From the NCBI RefSeq assembly GCF_005239225.2, contig NC_133289.1, positions 1,185,501-1,249,500 of the forward strand: a DNA stretch of 64,000 bases, read 5' to 3'. Source of the DNA: Populus alba (lineage: Eukaryota; Streptophyta; Magnoliopsida; Malpighiales; Salicaceae). Position numbers and translations under genes: made by a program. Positions within the stretch are counted from its first letter, which is position 1. Each line of letters starts with the position of its first letter. Of this stretch, positions 45,715-57,221 are shown in pieces. A model generated the notes under the pieces. The model was given only the letters and a program-made list of their open reading frames with translations, was not told the origin of the DNA and did not search any database.

Positions 45715-46541
45715 TTAACCCAAAAACCAGCAATGGGCATAGATTCATCCTCGTAGCTATTGACTACTTCACGAAATGGGTAGAAGCCAGTTCGTATGCT
45801 CATGTAACATAGAAAGTGGTGAAGAAGCATATAGAAAAAGACTTGATTTGTCGCTATGGTCCGCCAGAAAAGATAGTGACCGATAATGCATAGAATTTCA
45901 ACAGCAAAATGATCGTGGAGCTTTGCACCAAGTGGAAAATCAAGCATTCAAATTCCTCACCATATAGGCCAAAGATGAATGGTGCCGTGGAAGCAGCCAA
46001 CAAGAACATCAAGAAAATTATTCAGAAGATGGTAATCACTCACAAGAATTTTCATGAGATGTTGTCGTTCGCTCTCCATGCATATCGCACTGCCATAAGG
46101 ACCTCTACAGGAACTACTACGTACGCTCTAGTATATGGAATGAAGGCGGTGATGCCTTTGGAAGTAGAAATACCTTCGTTAAGGGTGCTAATGGATTCGG
46201 GATTAGAAGAAGCTGAATGGGCCAAAGTAAGATATGAACAGTTGAACCTGATTAGTGAAAAGAGGTTGGCTGCAATCTGTCACCACCAACTTTACCAGAA
46301 GAGGATGGCCAAGGCATACGACAAGAAGGTTTGACCTCGCAAGTTCCAAGAAGGAGATCTAGTGCTGAAGAAACTATTGGCTTTACCAGGAGAAGATCGA
46401 AGCAAATGGCCACCAAATTATGAAGGACCTTATATAGTGAAGAAGGCTTTCTCAAGGGGAGCTTTGAAGTTATCCAGAATGGATGGAGAAGATCTAGCCA
46501 GACCTGTGAATTCTGATTCTGTAAAGAGATATTATGTTTAA
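45715..46541 (+). pseudogene. Element A integrase, core and C-terminal part
   Basis: The catalytic core continues after element B (FILVAIDYFTKWVEA). It holds the second Asp (IVTDNA, followed by a TAG at about 45891) and the Glu in NGAVEAANKNIKKI. The C-terminal chromatin/DNA-binding part has KFQEGDLVLKK and NYEGPYIV and ends in RYYV at 46541. Stops include TAG at about 45811 and 45891 and a TGA at 46333 in place of an Arg codon, again C-to-T type. Confidence 0.87.
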
Positions 46542-47459
46542 TGTGTTCAGCTTTCTCCTAAAATCAATAAAGCAAGTTTGGCCATGATTTCTTTGTGTAA
46601 AAAAATCTTGAAAGAACCGGTTTTTGTGCATGATTACAAGGAATATATTATAAAACACTCAAAAAAATGAAATTTAAGCTCTTCCCAGTAAAGAGGTGAC
46701 CGAACTAAGCAAACCCTAAAGCTAACCATATGATGAAACCTTGTCCCTGATAGCATTTTGAATTGTATGGATAAATGGTGGGGCAATTATCTTCGTAATC
46801 ACCCCGCATGTTCCTTCCAAGATAAGAACAAGGTTTATCAATCTTAATAATGTGCCTTTTGAAATGAGGAAAGGCCATCTTTGTCATCCCTTCACTTTCT
46901 AAAGATTTTATCCTTTGTAGTCCCCCTTTGAGCCGGATTGAGTTTCTTCTTTACAAAAACCCGACTAAGACCACACCCTACACTAGGGGCAATAAGAGAT
47001 CTTTTGTTAAGGATGAAAACAAATTAAAGCACTGATAAGAGCATGATAAGAAGCAATGACAAATCATGCATTTTAGAAAAGGGTCACCTAATGACAAGGT
47101 TGGGGATCTTCTTCCCTGGGATGAGATGGAAAGAAGAGACTCAATGGGAAAGGGATCCAGCATGCCATTTCGAGCACGCGAACAAGGTCGTATCAAAAGA
47201 GAGTGTCAGAAATTGAAGGAAGTGATGGGACCTATGTTTCCAAAACAGGTAAGGATGCATGCATGGCATCCAACCACAAGGCATTGCATCAAACATTTTT
47301 GTTGACTTGGTAAATAATTGTTGATTTGGAAGACAACAAAGAATCATAGTTTTGACCCTGGAACGGGAGGAAAATGAGATAAACCCTAACATTAGGGAAA
47401 TCTCAAAGAAATTGGAAGATCAATGAAGAAGAGTCTTCAATTCAAACCCTATCATCTTG
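46542..47459 (+). other. Element A 3' region before the tandem array
   Basis: No gene. AATAAA at about 46565. The block at about 46865-46990 (GGCCATCTTTGTCATCCCTTC, GTAGTCCCCCTTTGAGCC, CACACCCTACACTAGGGG) is shared with element C (23260-23390), marking a conserved Ogre 3' module. Confidence 0.6.
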
Positions 47460-48520
47460 AAGAAGGAATATTTTTTGGTTAAAGGAGATTGCCAGAAGGA
47501 ATCTTAGGTTAACCACAATATGAAGATTTTAGCTTTGGTTGAAGGGAGTCGCCAGATGGGATTCCAGGTTGACCGAGCTACACACACAGACCTTGGTTAT
47601 GGTTAAAGGGGACCGGCAAAGGGATCTCAGTTTAACCTAATTGGAAAGGATTTTGGTTCTGGTTGAAGGGGATCGATGAAGGGATCTCAGTTCAGTCTAA
47701 CCACACAGACCTTGGTTATGGTTAAAGGGGACCGTCAAAGGGATCTCAGTTTAACCTAATTGGAAAGGATTTTGGTTCTGGTTGAAGGGGATCGGTGAAG
47801 GGATCTCAGTTCAGTCTAACCACACAGACCTTGGTTATTGTTAAAGGGGGACCGGCAAAGGGATCTCAGTTTAACCTAATTGGAAAGGATTTTGGTTCTG
47901 GTTGAAGGGGATCGGCGAAGGGATCTCAGTTCAGTCTAACCACAGAGACCTTGGTTATGGTTAAAGGGGATCGGCGAGGGGATCTCAGTTTAGTCTAACC
48001 ACACAGACCTTGGTTATGGTTAAAGGGGACCGGCGAAGGGATCTCAGTTTAACCGAATTGGAAAGGATTTTGGTTCTAGTTGAAGGGGATCGGCGACGGG
48101 ATCTCAGTTCAGTCTAACCACACAGACCTTGGTTATGGTTAAAGGGGATCGGCGAAGGGATCTCAGTTTAACCTAATTGGAAAGGATTTTGGTTCTGGTT
48201 GAAGGGGATCGGCGAAGGGATCTCAGTTCAGTCTAACCACACAGACCTTGGTTATGGTTAAAGGGGACCGGGGAAGGGATCTCAGTTTAACCTAATTGGA
48301 AAAGATTTTGGTTCTGGTTGAAGGGGATCGGCGAAGGGATCTCAGTTCAGTCTAACCACACAGACCTTGGTTATGGTTGAAGGGGACTGGCGATGGGGTC
48401 TCAGTTTAACCTAATTGGAAAGGATTTTGGTTCTGGTTGAAGAGGATCGGCGAGGGGATCTTAGTTTAGCCTAGCCACACAAAGATTGTAGTTCTGGTTG
48501 AAGAGAATTGCTATAAATGC
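47460..48520 (+). repeat. ~119-bp tandem array (two ~60-bp halves) in element A 3' region
   Basis: Units contain CCTTGGTTATGGTTAAAGG and GATTTTGGTTCTGGTTGAAG, each followed by a GGGGA(C/T)CGGC(A/G)A.GGGATCTCAGTT core. The CTTGG mark occurs at 47592, 47711, 47830, 47950, 48009, 48128, 48247 and 48366: steps of 119-120, with one 59-base half unit. The high similarity of units suggests recent homogenisation. Confidence 0.92.
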
Positions 48521-48625
48521 AGAGTTTCAGATCAATCAAGCTTTGACCGGATCAGTTTCAGGAGTTTCGTTTTGGGTTTATCTTTATAACACTTACTGCG
48601 CAAAACCCCTGCTCCGTAAGTATTA

Positions 48626-48640
48626 TAAAGAGGGGGCATC
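48626..48640 (+). other. Element A polypurine tract
   Basis: AAAGAGGGGGCATC lies directly before the 3' LTR; equivalent to 27007-27021 in C. Confidence 0.8.
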
Positions 48641-51286
48641 TGTTGTAACCCATTTTTTTGGTCCCCATAAAAATAAAATAAATAGGCAAAAGAGGTTAGA
48701 AAAATAAGAGGAGGCAGAAGCGCTCAGAAAATGATCGAAAATTGGTCAAGGAGGTTAAAAAAACACAAGGATTGGATTTTTGACAGTATATTCTTGAAGG
48801 ATGAGAGCCCTGTTGAGAAGGAAAATTTAATTTTTGAGGAGAAAAGCCCAAATTTGGATGTTTATGGACTTAATTGGATTTTTAATTGATTTTATAGGGG
48901 ATTTGATTGCAAGAAAAATTGATTTTTAAGTCAATTTGGGCTTTAATTGAAAGAAATTTAAGTTCTGGGGCCAAAATATATTTTTTAGGAATTTATTAGG
49001 TCAAATCGGGGGCTTAATTGCGTAAATATTGAAGTTTAATGGCCAATTAGGGACTTAATTGTGAAAATCCGAAACCAGGGACCAATTTGGAGAAGGCGCA
49101 AAGATAGAGGGGGCTGTTTGGAATTGATTCGGGGGCTTAATTGAAGAAATTGGAAGTTTATTGATCAATTAGGGGCTTAATTGTGAAAATCAGAGGCCAA
49201 GGACCAAAGTGAAAAACGCAGCCAACTATAGGGGTAGGGACCGAATTTGGCAGGGACGCAATTGAATTTTATTCTTAAAATCAGGACTCGATTGAAGGAC
49301 TTAATAGAACAAATGATAAATTAAGGACCGATTCAAATAAATGTTCTGGCGCCTTTTTTAAATGAAAAGACGCGTTTTCTCCAAAACGACGCGTTTCATA
49401 CATAAAAAAAAAAGAGAAGACCGAACGGTGCCGTTTTGAACGGCACTGTTCACCTTTCTTCTTCCCCCGAACATACAGCGGGGAAGAAGGAAAAGTTTGC
49501 ATTGTTTATTTTTTTTCGCAGGTCCCTCGACCAACCAAGACCCCACGCCGGTGGGCCCCCGACAGAAGACACTGGCCGACCACCCGCCGCGCTGCCGAAA
49601 CCGAGGGAGGCCCGCCTGGACAGCCGCTCCCCGACCAGCCGCTCCTCGACCCGCTCCTTGGCTCCACGGTGAAGCCACGCCCACTGGCTCTATAAATAGA
49701 GAACATAATAAAAGAACCGGGGGAGGAAAAAAAAGGAAAAAAAAAGAGAACCCAAAGAAAACTAAGAAAACCAAAGAGAGAGAGAAACACCCAACCGAGG
49801 AGAGAGATCCAACGAAAACCCGAAAAACCAAGAGAAGAGGGAAAGTTTGAAGCCGGGATGGAATTTAGAAAACAAAAACCAAGCAAACGAACTAAGAGGA
49901 CTTCGCCGGATTGTTTGGGAAATCATCGTGAGGAGTCGCCGTACGTGAGCTAGGACGCTGCCACTGCCTCCACCGCAGCACCGCAGCAAGCCATCGTCTC
50001 CGCCCAGCCCAGCCCACTTAATATTAATATATTTATAAATTATATTATATCATTATATTATATTATTATATTATGCATCTATATATATATATATTATATA
50101 TATATATATTTTAAAAAAAAGAAAAAAAAATCTGAAAAGTTCAAAAAATATTGTTGTTTTCTTTTCATATAAATATATATTTGTTTTTATACATTGGTTT
50201 GTATTTTTATACTGTGGAGATACAAATTCAGTGTTTAAAATACCCGGTTTTTCGTCAAGACATCCAAGATTTTCAAAAGATAAAAAATGTTTTCTTTGCT
50301 TTCAAAAAAAATTTCTAAAATTCCTTAAAAATATTGTTGATTTTTCCTCACATTTTTAAAATGACTTAATATTGGTTTGTATTTTTATGCTGTGGAGATA
50401 CGAATTTAGTATTAAAATACCCGATTTCGTAAAAAAAAATGTTTACAAAAAAAAAAAAAAATGTTTTCTTGCGTGTTGCATACGGCCAATACTCTAACAT
50501 GTTTTGAATGTTCTTTTTTACAAAAAAAAAAAATATTAAAAAGCTTTTGAAAGTGTGTTTTCGCATAGATTTCTTAAACACAAACTATTTTCTTGCATTT
50601 CTGGATTTTACAACATGTTTGTTGTAAAAAACTATAAAAAATCTTATTTTGGGGGAAGAAGTTCATTTATTATTCACCGCTAATGTTTGGATAAAGAAAT
50701 CCTTAAAGGACGAATATCCAAAATATTATTGGGGAGTAATAAATCCGAACACGTTTTTGAAAGAAGCCTTGATTATAATCGAGAACATTTCAAAATTTCA
50801 ATTTTTATTATTCCACGGTTTACGAGCCGTGAAAGTATGAAATACTAAGGCAGTTTTTTTTTTTTAGCGTTGTGATTTCCTTAGATTTCTAAATTTTTTG
50901 TCCCTCCTCCTTGCGATTTACGAGTCGCAAACTCTTGAAATACTAAGGGAAAAATGAGCTTTCAAAGCACATGGAATCTCCTTGGATTTCTATCCAAATA
51001 AATTTTATTTGAATCAAACTTAGAAAAATTGATGGGATTAGAAAACACCAACACCATAGCAATTATAGAACAAACCAAACACCAAGCAGCTTACCTTAGG
51101 TAGGGCGTACTAGGGGTGCTAATACCTTCCCTTTACGCAACTAGTCCCTTGCCTTAGAATCTCTGAAAGACCAGTTAGGGTTCCTAGTGACCAAAATACT
51201 AGGTGGCGACTCCAAAGAACAAAATCAAGCAAAAACAAATGATAAAAAATCGCCAGCAGATGCCACGCGGATTTTGACATGCGACA
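48641..51286 (+). repeat. Element A 3' LTR
   Basis: 2646 bp, TGTTGTAACCC...ATGCGACA. TATA box TATAAATA at 49691-49698, then a purine-rich leader. The inverted repeat GTGCCGTT-TTG-AACGGCAC is at about 49428-49446. An AT-rich stretch (50020-50115) replaces the palindromic middle of solo LTR S. Sequence of element F starts at 51287. Confidence 0.92.
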
Positions 51287-51687
51287 TCCTTCTTAGCTTT
51301 TGTTTGACTGGACGACAACCCTCAATCAAAGGTAACCTATGCACTACTATTTAGTATCCAAACTGGGCATGTCAGCGTACGACCAGGCAAAAATATCCAC
51401 ATACTCCCGCAAAAGGGCGACCAACTCACTCCTCATAACTGTATTGATCAACATCCCTATTTTCAACTCCTTTTTATCATGCTCGGTACTTACATTTATT
51501 AATTCTAATTCCTCTTTTGCAGGCTCCCATGCATGTTCAGATTGTTTTATAAGCTTTTTGAACTCCTCAAAGTCATCTTCACCATCTTCTTCCTCATCCA
51601 TTGAAGTTATGGTTTTATCAAAATTAGGCCAATTATTCTCAATGCAATGGGTTTTGTAAGTTTATCGTTGTCCGCTTTCAGATTTCC
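51287..51687 (-). pseudogene. Start of RT region of element F
   Basis: It encodes the acidic linker (MDEEEDGEDDFEEFKKL, DIFAWSYADMP) and the first RT residues (IVVHRLPLIEGCRPVKQKL), aligned with A at 7270-7590. A frameshift lies at about 51347, just after LDTK, and an in-frame TAA lies shortly after the acceptor. Element A enters directly after this point. Confidence 0.8.
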
Positions 51688-51912
51688 CTGAAAGCGGAGA
51701 AAGTGCCTTTGTTATGAGTGCATAATGGAAAAAATGAAACTAAAAGGCATGATGAAGGGAAAAACCAAGCATGACTCATTAAAACTTGAAATGATAGAAG
51801 GGCTCAACACAAAATCTTGTTGCCAATATCTTGAGCCACGATTACTGGCAACGTAAATTTATTCAAACAAAATGCAGCAATAATAAAAAGCAAGCGACCA
51901 ACAAATGTTTAC
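51688..51912 (-). other. Element F pro-RT intron
   Basis: In sense it starts GTAAAC (complement of 51907-51912) and ends TCCGCTTTCAG (complement of 51688-51698). As in A, the protease frame stops at a TAA inside the donor. After splicing F would be one base out of frame, so this copy is decayed. Confidence 0.7.
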
Positions 51913-53271
51913 TTTTTAAAGATAACTGGGACTTCTTGAATTTCCCAATTGTTCAACTCTTCCCCTTCAGTTAATCTTCTCACAAACTCAGGTAGACCAT
52001 CCTCTAGAGCACTCACAGTCAGTTGGGGTAGTTCTTTATACGGGCTCTCTTTGTCTTCAAAACCCCCTTGGGGTTCTTGTTTGTTGATTTCTTCCAGATA
52101 GTGGATGGTAGCACTGCTAAATTCTTTACTCATCCTCTCAATTTCACCCCCAGCATTGATCACTTGTGCAGGTCGGGGGAATGTTACGTGAATTGGAGGG
52201 ATCTGGATTCGACCTTCATTAGGCTCCCTTCCTTCAATTCGAGCTAAACTCCTTTCTCTTTTAAACTCAGCCACTCTCATGAAATCTTCCTTTCTAGGTT
52301 TAAAACCTAAACCAAACCTCTGATCTGCACATTTCATCTTTATTACATTGATCCTCTCGGGCATTCCTGTGATAGGGTCATATTGGAATGGCAATCCATG
52401 CTTCAGAAAATATTTAGCACCCATCCTTGCAGCTTCAGAAACCTCTGGTTTCCTTCGCACCGTATTCTCAGGTACCCATTCAGCATTTACTACCTCAAAT
52501 GCATATAGGTTTCTGTCTTTATTCTCTTCAACCTCTATATAAGGAATCGACACGTTTCTCACCATAGCTAAAGCCTCTTCAGCCCTTACTGTCACCAAGT
52601 TTCCATTGATGATAAACTTAACCCATTGGTGTAATGAGGATGCAACAGCTCGTGCTGCATGGATCCAAGGTCTTCCCAACAACATGTTGTATGTGGGATG
52701 AATATCCATCACTTGTAAAGTTACTTGGAATGGTTGGGGGCCAATTACGAGCTCAACATCAATATTTCCATAATCGGCCTTTGGCGAACCATTCATATGC
52801 TCTAGCTGTCATGGTACTTGGCTTCATATGAGAGACATCAACTGGCATTTTATCAAGCACATGCCTTGGCAACACATTCAAAGCGGAACCATTATCTATC
52901 AGCACCTTAGTGATCACACAATCCTTACATTTCACAGTGATATATAACGGCTTATTGTGACACGTTCCTTCATGATCTAATTAATCATCTGTGAAGTAGA
53001 GATAGTTAGTGGCTTGAATCCTTCCCACCAAATGTTCTATAGAATCCTGTGTGATATCTTGAGGAACATATGCTTCGTTAAGGACTTTCTAAAGAGCGTT
53101 TCTATGCAACTCTGAACTCAAAACTAATGATAATAGAGAGATTCTGGCGGGGGTCTTTTTCAACTGGTCCACCACGTTATATTCGTTGTGCTTCATTAGC
53201 TTCAAGAACTCATTTAGCTCCTCGTCGCTCACTGGTTTGTTGACCTCATCCATCTTGGCCAACTCCACCAC
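51909..53271 (-). pseudogene. Element F gag C-terminal segment, protease and linker, broken
   Basis: The gag tail (MVELAKMDEVNKP) overlaps the end of the gag frame in another frame, indicating a frameshift near 53250. TAG at 53089 replaces the Gln of ALQKVLNEAYVP. The protease core VLIDNGSALNVLP is at about 52870-52910, after a stop near 52980. Another frameshift at about 52797 leads into the open frame 52796-51909 (295 residues) with LLGRPWIH and the long linker. Confidence 0.83.
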
Positions 53272-55273
53272 ATTCTTTTCCTTTTACCCTTCTTTGGTCT
53301 TCTAACTCTTTAGGAGTATAGTACCTTCCACTTCGGGTTAACCCCCCAATTTCAGCATGAAGAGTTGGAGCTGGTCTCGCGGTGTGGAAAGAATAACCAT
53401 AATTATGAGGTATGGCATTATAATTTCCACTAATTGTGCTTGTAGGTCTAGCCAAGATCATTCTTGGGGGTCCTCTTTCTGTTGGTTGATATCTACAAAC
53501 TTCAACCTTCTTGTCGAAACCAGTCATGGTTCCTACTAGCTTTTCTTCAGGCATCCCTATCCTCAACACTCCCAATGTCATCATATCTTCTACTTTCACC
53601 CGAAACTCTTTACAAGAGTTTATATGGTGTCCCATATGCTGGTGATACTCACAATATTCACCCTTATGCTCTATGGCTTGCTTTTTGAGGGGTGTTTGGA
53701 GGTACCTAGTTTGCTCCAACATTTTGTACAATCTCTCCATTGACAACTTTAAGACATTAGTATCCCTCTCTTCTTCTTCCAAAGCATTCACCCCTCCACT
53801 TCCAGAAGCATGGTGCGGTAGCAGGTTGGATTTTACATTTGGAAAATCATCAAAGGAAATCCAACCTGCTTTGATGAGTTGGAGGATTCTCCTTTTGAAA
53901 GCCAAACAACTATCAATATTATGGCCGACGATACTAGCATGGTACTCACATTTCTGGTCTGGTTGGTACCATTGAGGAAAAGGTGGTTGCAAAGGTGTCA
54001 AATGAACAGGTGTTACTTGGCCAATGCTGAGCAATCTTTGATACATCTCACTAAGAGGCATGGGAAGTGGGGGCAGTTCTTCTTGGTTTGTGGGGAAGCT
54101 TCTGCGTGGGTAAAATGTGTTGTTTTGGCGGTATGGGATATTTTGGGTATTTGTTTGGTTTTTTAGATAAGGTGAGGTGAAATTTATGTTAGATGTGGGG
54201 GGAATGGTTATGGGTGGCCTGAAATTATGCTTTCTTCCCTTACCTTCACCTTCTACATTGTAGACGTCAGCCTCCTTCTTGCGTCCAACAAAACCCCTTT
54301 TTTCACTAGGGTGTATGATCCTACCCGTTCGAATGGCTTGTTCAATTCGTTCAGCTATAACAACCAAATCAGAGAAGCTTTGTGCAGAACTTCCAACCAA
54401 GTATTTAAAGTATGGACCTTTGAAGGTGTTGGAAAATAAACTGATCATTTCCTTTTCCAATAGTGGTGGATTAACCTGTGCTGCCGTTTCGCGCCACCTT
54501 TGTGCATATTCCCTTACAGATTCCTTATAACCCTTCTCCAATGAATGTAAGCTTGATCTATCAGGGGCTATGTCTACGTTGAACTTATATTGCTTAATAA
54601 AAGCATCGACTAGATCTTTCCATCCCCTTATCTTGGTATTGTCCAAACGCATGTACCAAGTGAGTGCGACATCACTCAAACTATCTTGGAAGAAATGGAT
54701 CAACAATTTCTCATCTTGCACCACCTCGGCCATCTTATTGCAATATGACTTAAGGTGGGTTATTGGACATTGAGTTCCAGTGTATTTGATAAATTCTGGC
54801 ACCCTAAACTTCTTAGGAATGACTACGTTAGGTACCAAACACATCTCGGCAGCTTTCACCGGGTCATACAGGTGATTTCCTTCAACTGCCTTTACCCTCT
54901 CTTCTAGGGCAGCCCACCTCTCTAAACCTTCAGCTCCTATCATTTTTTCTTTGTGAGACCCTTCCATGGTTAACTCATCAGCATGAGGAATCCTCATCGG
55001 GTATATAGGCTGAGCTGGGAAATGCGTAGCATATTGAGGCTCAGGCGAAGATCCACCCACTCCCATGTTTGGTAGGTTGAAGAACACTGGAGGCGTTGGT
55101 GGTACCTGAGTGGTAAATGCTGGTTGAGAGGATGTCCCTTCTCCCGACTTAGATCTCAGAGTTTGTTCGAGTAAGCTAGTAAGCCTAGTGACATCTTCCT
55201 TCAGACTGTTCAACTCCTTTTGATGTTGGGCATCCAATTGAGTTCTTTCTTCATTTTCCATCTTTTTCCACAA
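53246..55273 (-). CDS. gag: Element F gag, open frame of 675 residues
   Basis: Ogre-type capsid precursor. It starts MWKKMENEER. A leucine-rich coiled coil (LKEDVTRLTSLLEQTL) is at about 25-45, then a Pro-rich part. The retrotransposon-gag domain is at about 165-310 (FRVPEFIKYTGTQCPITHL, LIHFFQDSLSDVALTWYM, VREYAQRWRETAAQV). Two zinc-knuckle-like units follow, CEYHASIVGHNIDSC (about 430-445) and CEYHQHMGHHINSC (about 540-555). It is the best preserved Ogre gene in the window. Its end at 53246 is likely shifted from the original frame, which continues in the overlapping frame below. Confidence 0.87.
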   Translation of the reverse strand: MWKKMENEERTQLDAQHQKELNSLKEDVTRLTSLLEQTLRSKSGEGTSSQPAFTTQVPPTPPVFFNLPNMGVGGSSPEPQYATHFPAQPIYPMRIPHADELTMEGSHKEKMIGAEGLERWAALEERVKAVEGNHLYDPVKAAEMCLVPNVVIPKKFRVPEFIKYTGTQCPITHLKSYCNKMAEVVQDEKLLIHFFQDSLSDVALTWYMRLDNTKIRGWKDLVDAFIKQYKFNVDIAPDRSSLHSLEKGYKESVREYAQRWRETAAQVNPPLLEKEMISLFSNTFKGPYFKYLVGSSAQSFSDLVVIAERIEQAIRTGRIIHPSEKRGFVGRKKEADVYNVEGEGKGRKHNFRPPITIPPTSNINFTSPYLKNQTNTQNIPYRQNNTFYPRRSFPTNQEELPPLPMPLSEMYQRLLSIGQVTPVHLTPLQPPFPQWYQPDQKCEYHASIVGHNIDSCLAFKRRILQLIKAGWISFDDFPNVKSNLLPHHASGSGGVNALEEEERDTNVLKLSMERLYKMLEQTRYLQTPLKKQAIEHKGEYCEYHQHMGHHINSCKEFRVKVEDMMTLGVLRIGMPEEKLVGTMTGFDKKVEVCRYQPTERGPPRMILARPTSTISGNYNAIPHNYGYSFHTARPAPTLHAEIGGLTRSGRYYTPKELEDQRRVKGKECGGVGQDG

Positions 55274-55605
55274 TCGTGTGTTATGAGTGTGCTTTAATGG
55301 GGGACCTATATTTCACCTATTGTGTAGCATTATGACAGTTCATAAGTGTATGTTCAAAAATGCATGAATGTGAATGCAACATATTGGGCATGGATTATTT
55401 CATGGGAGGGTGACATAACAACCGTTATTATTTGGATGCTTGGTTAGATCTACATCCGATACTTATTGCAATGCCGAGAGGAGATCTGTTTAACCTTTTA
55501 CCATCTGAGCTTTCAGCCTTGTATACTCATTTGAACAAAAATAAATAAAGGTCTTCGCCTTTTTTATTTAACCCATAAAACTTTCATTACAACAAATGAT
55601 TCATC

Positions 55606-57216
55606 TTAATCTATTACAGGGGGGAAGGCACTGCCTCTATTAGATATAGCTTTTAGAAACATATCGGTGTTGTTCATGCTCCCTCGATACTTCGCGATGT
55701 CCCCTCCAACTTGACGAGCCTCTACTCTTAGCCAATGAGCCTCGGCCGCAGTTCGATCAATTTACTCTTGAAATTCCCTTATTCTTTCAATATGGATCAA
55801 GTTGTTTCTGGATAGAGAATTATTAGCAGTATCTAGTATTTGAATGTGACTCTCCAACATTTTCTGACTTTCTAGCAATTGTTCGGTCTTTGCTTCTCCC
55901 TTTGCCAATTTAGTCCTCAATGCTTTTGCTTCAATTTTACTACTATTGAGTTCAGCTCTCAAATTCTGCGTGGCTTTGACTATCTTCTTGGATTTAACCA
56001 ATTCCAATTCAACATCTTTTAACTGGCCCTTGAGTTCTTTCAGATCTGTTAAACGCTTGCTTGACACAGCTTGATTTTTTACAGCCAATTCCTCCCAATA
56101 TTGGGCCTTCTCCACCTGAAGCGTCTTCTCCTCATTGATGACTTTTAGGGATTCCAAATCGTTCATTGCTTTCATTCGATCTCGGCCCAACGAGTCCCTT
56201 TCTTCCTCAGCCAATTTCCTTATAGCTTTTTCTTCGGCCAACTGATGCTCTAATGATAGTCTCAAATCCTCCTTTGTTTTAAGCTCGGCTTGCAATCGTT
56301 TTACTTGTTCTCTTAGTTCTTCTTCGCAACTTACCCTCTTTCTTCGGGTGCCCACGGATTCTGAAATTTCTACCATGTCGGAGACTCTTCTGTCACGCCA
56401 TTCAGGATACTTTTCACTAACTGTGGGATTCCTTGATCCATTCTCCTTCTTTATCAACAACAAAGAGTTCCAATCCTGCTTAATGCTTTCTAACATTTCC
56501 ATGGCGGCCCCTTTATAGACCCCGGTAAATTGAGCTATGTCAATTGTCCTTGGAACACTTTGTATGCCCCCAAGCTGCCTTGCAACTAAAGCAGGTGCGT
56601 AATTGACGTATCCCGTTACTCCAATTAATGGTACCCAAGGTTTTTCTCCATAACTCATCAAGCTTGTCATATTCCTCATCCAAGGAGCTTTCCAATTAAA
56701 AATGCTTAATGGAAGCCTTTGCAATTTTACCCTCCAATCATCTTCCGAAAAGCTCTCCCATTCTTTTGATACGAACAACTCGAGTGGCTTTTGGTCAAAC
56801 CACCAGAAATTATTGAATATTGGTGTCTCCATTTCTATATGACTTAACAACCAGATGAATAGTAAAGAGACACAACACCTCATGGAACCTTTACCCGTTT
56901 TCTTGCAATGACTAAGAGATAGGAAGGTTTCCGCCAAAATCGCGGCACACGGGTTGATCTTTGTCTTTTCATATTCCACAAACAAATTGGCAGCTTCAAA
57001 CTGATAATCCCATAGTAGAGGGACATAGAAACCAAACCAAATATTCACAAAGCCAATATTCTATGTTTCTCTAATTTAGCATCCGGGTTAGCTTTTTTAG
57101 CAATCAACAACTCCTCTAGCCGTTTCCATCTAAGACCCCCAGAGTTATCTTTCTCTCTATACGGTATTAGTTGAGGGATCCTTAGCAACTTGGCAAGTTC
57201 ATCCATGGTGTTGTCG
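55606..57216 (-). pseudogene. Element F ORF1, central and C-terminal part
   Basis: Ogre ORF1 as in A. The part at 57216-57045 (DELAKLLRIPQL) ends at a TGA where A has Gly, and a frameshift leads into 57048-55762. Motifs: FEAANLFVEYEKTKINPCAAILAE, NNFWWFDQKPLELF, WVPLIGVTGYVNYAPALVARQLGG. A ~200-residue coiled coil follows from EELREQVKRLQ onward. After a TAA at 55762 similarity runs on to a natural end at 55606. Function unknown. Confidence 0.8.
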
Positions 57217-57221
57217 ATTCT

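Larger units (their letters stand above)
1..51286 (+). mobile_element. Element A: Tat/Ogre-type Ty3/gypsy retrotransposon, degenerate, hosting nested insertions
   Basis: In order it has a partial 5' LTR, an Arg-tRNA-type primer binding site, ORF1, gag, protease, an intron, RT, RNase H, a second archaeal-type RNase H, integrase, a tandem-repeat 3' region, a purine tract and a complete 3' LTR. The extra ORF1 before gag, the double RNase H and the pro-RT intron are diagnostic of the Ogre branch of the Tat lineage. All coding parts carry stops or frameshifts. The 5' end lies left of the window. The element is split by solo LTR S (9459-12091) and by Athila element B (12465-45709). It sits inside the RT gene of minus-strand element F, whose sequence resumes at 51287. 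Confidence 0.9.

Noticed and set aside
47460..48520. Regular repeats resembling a CRISPR array
   Set aside because: The units are contiguous, with no unique spacers, and lie in the 3' region of a plant retrotransposon.
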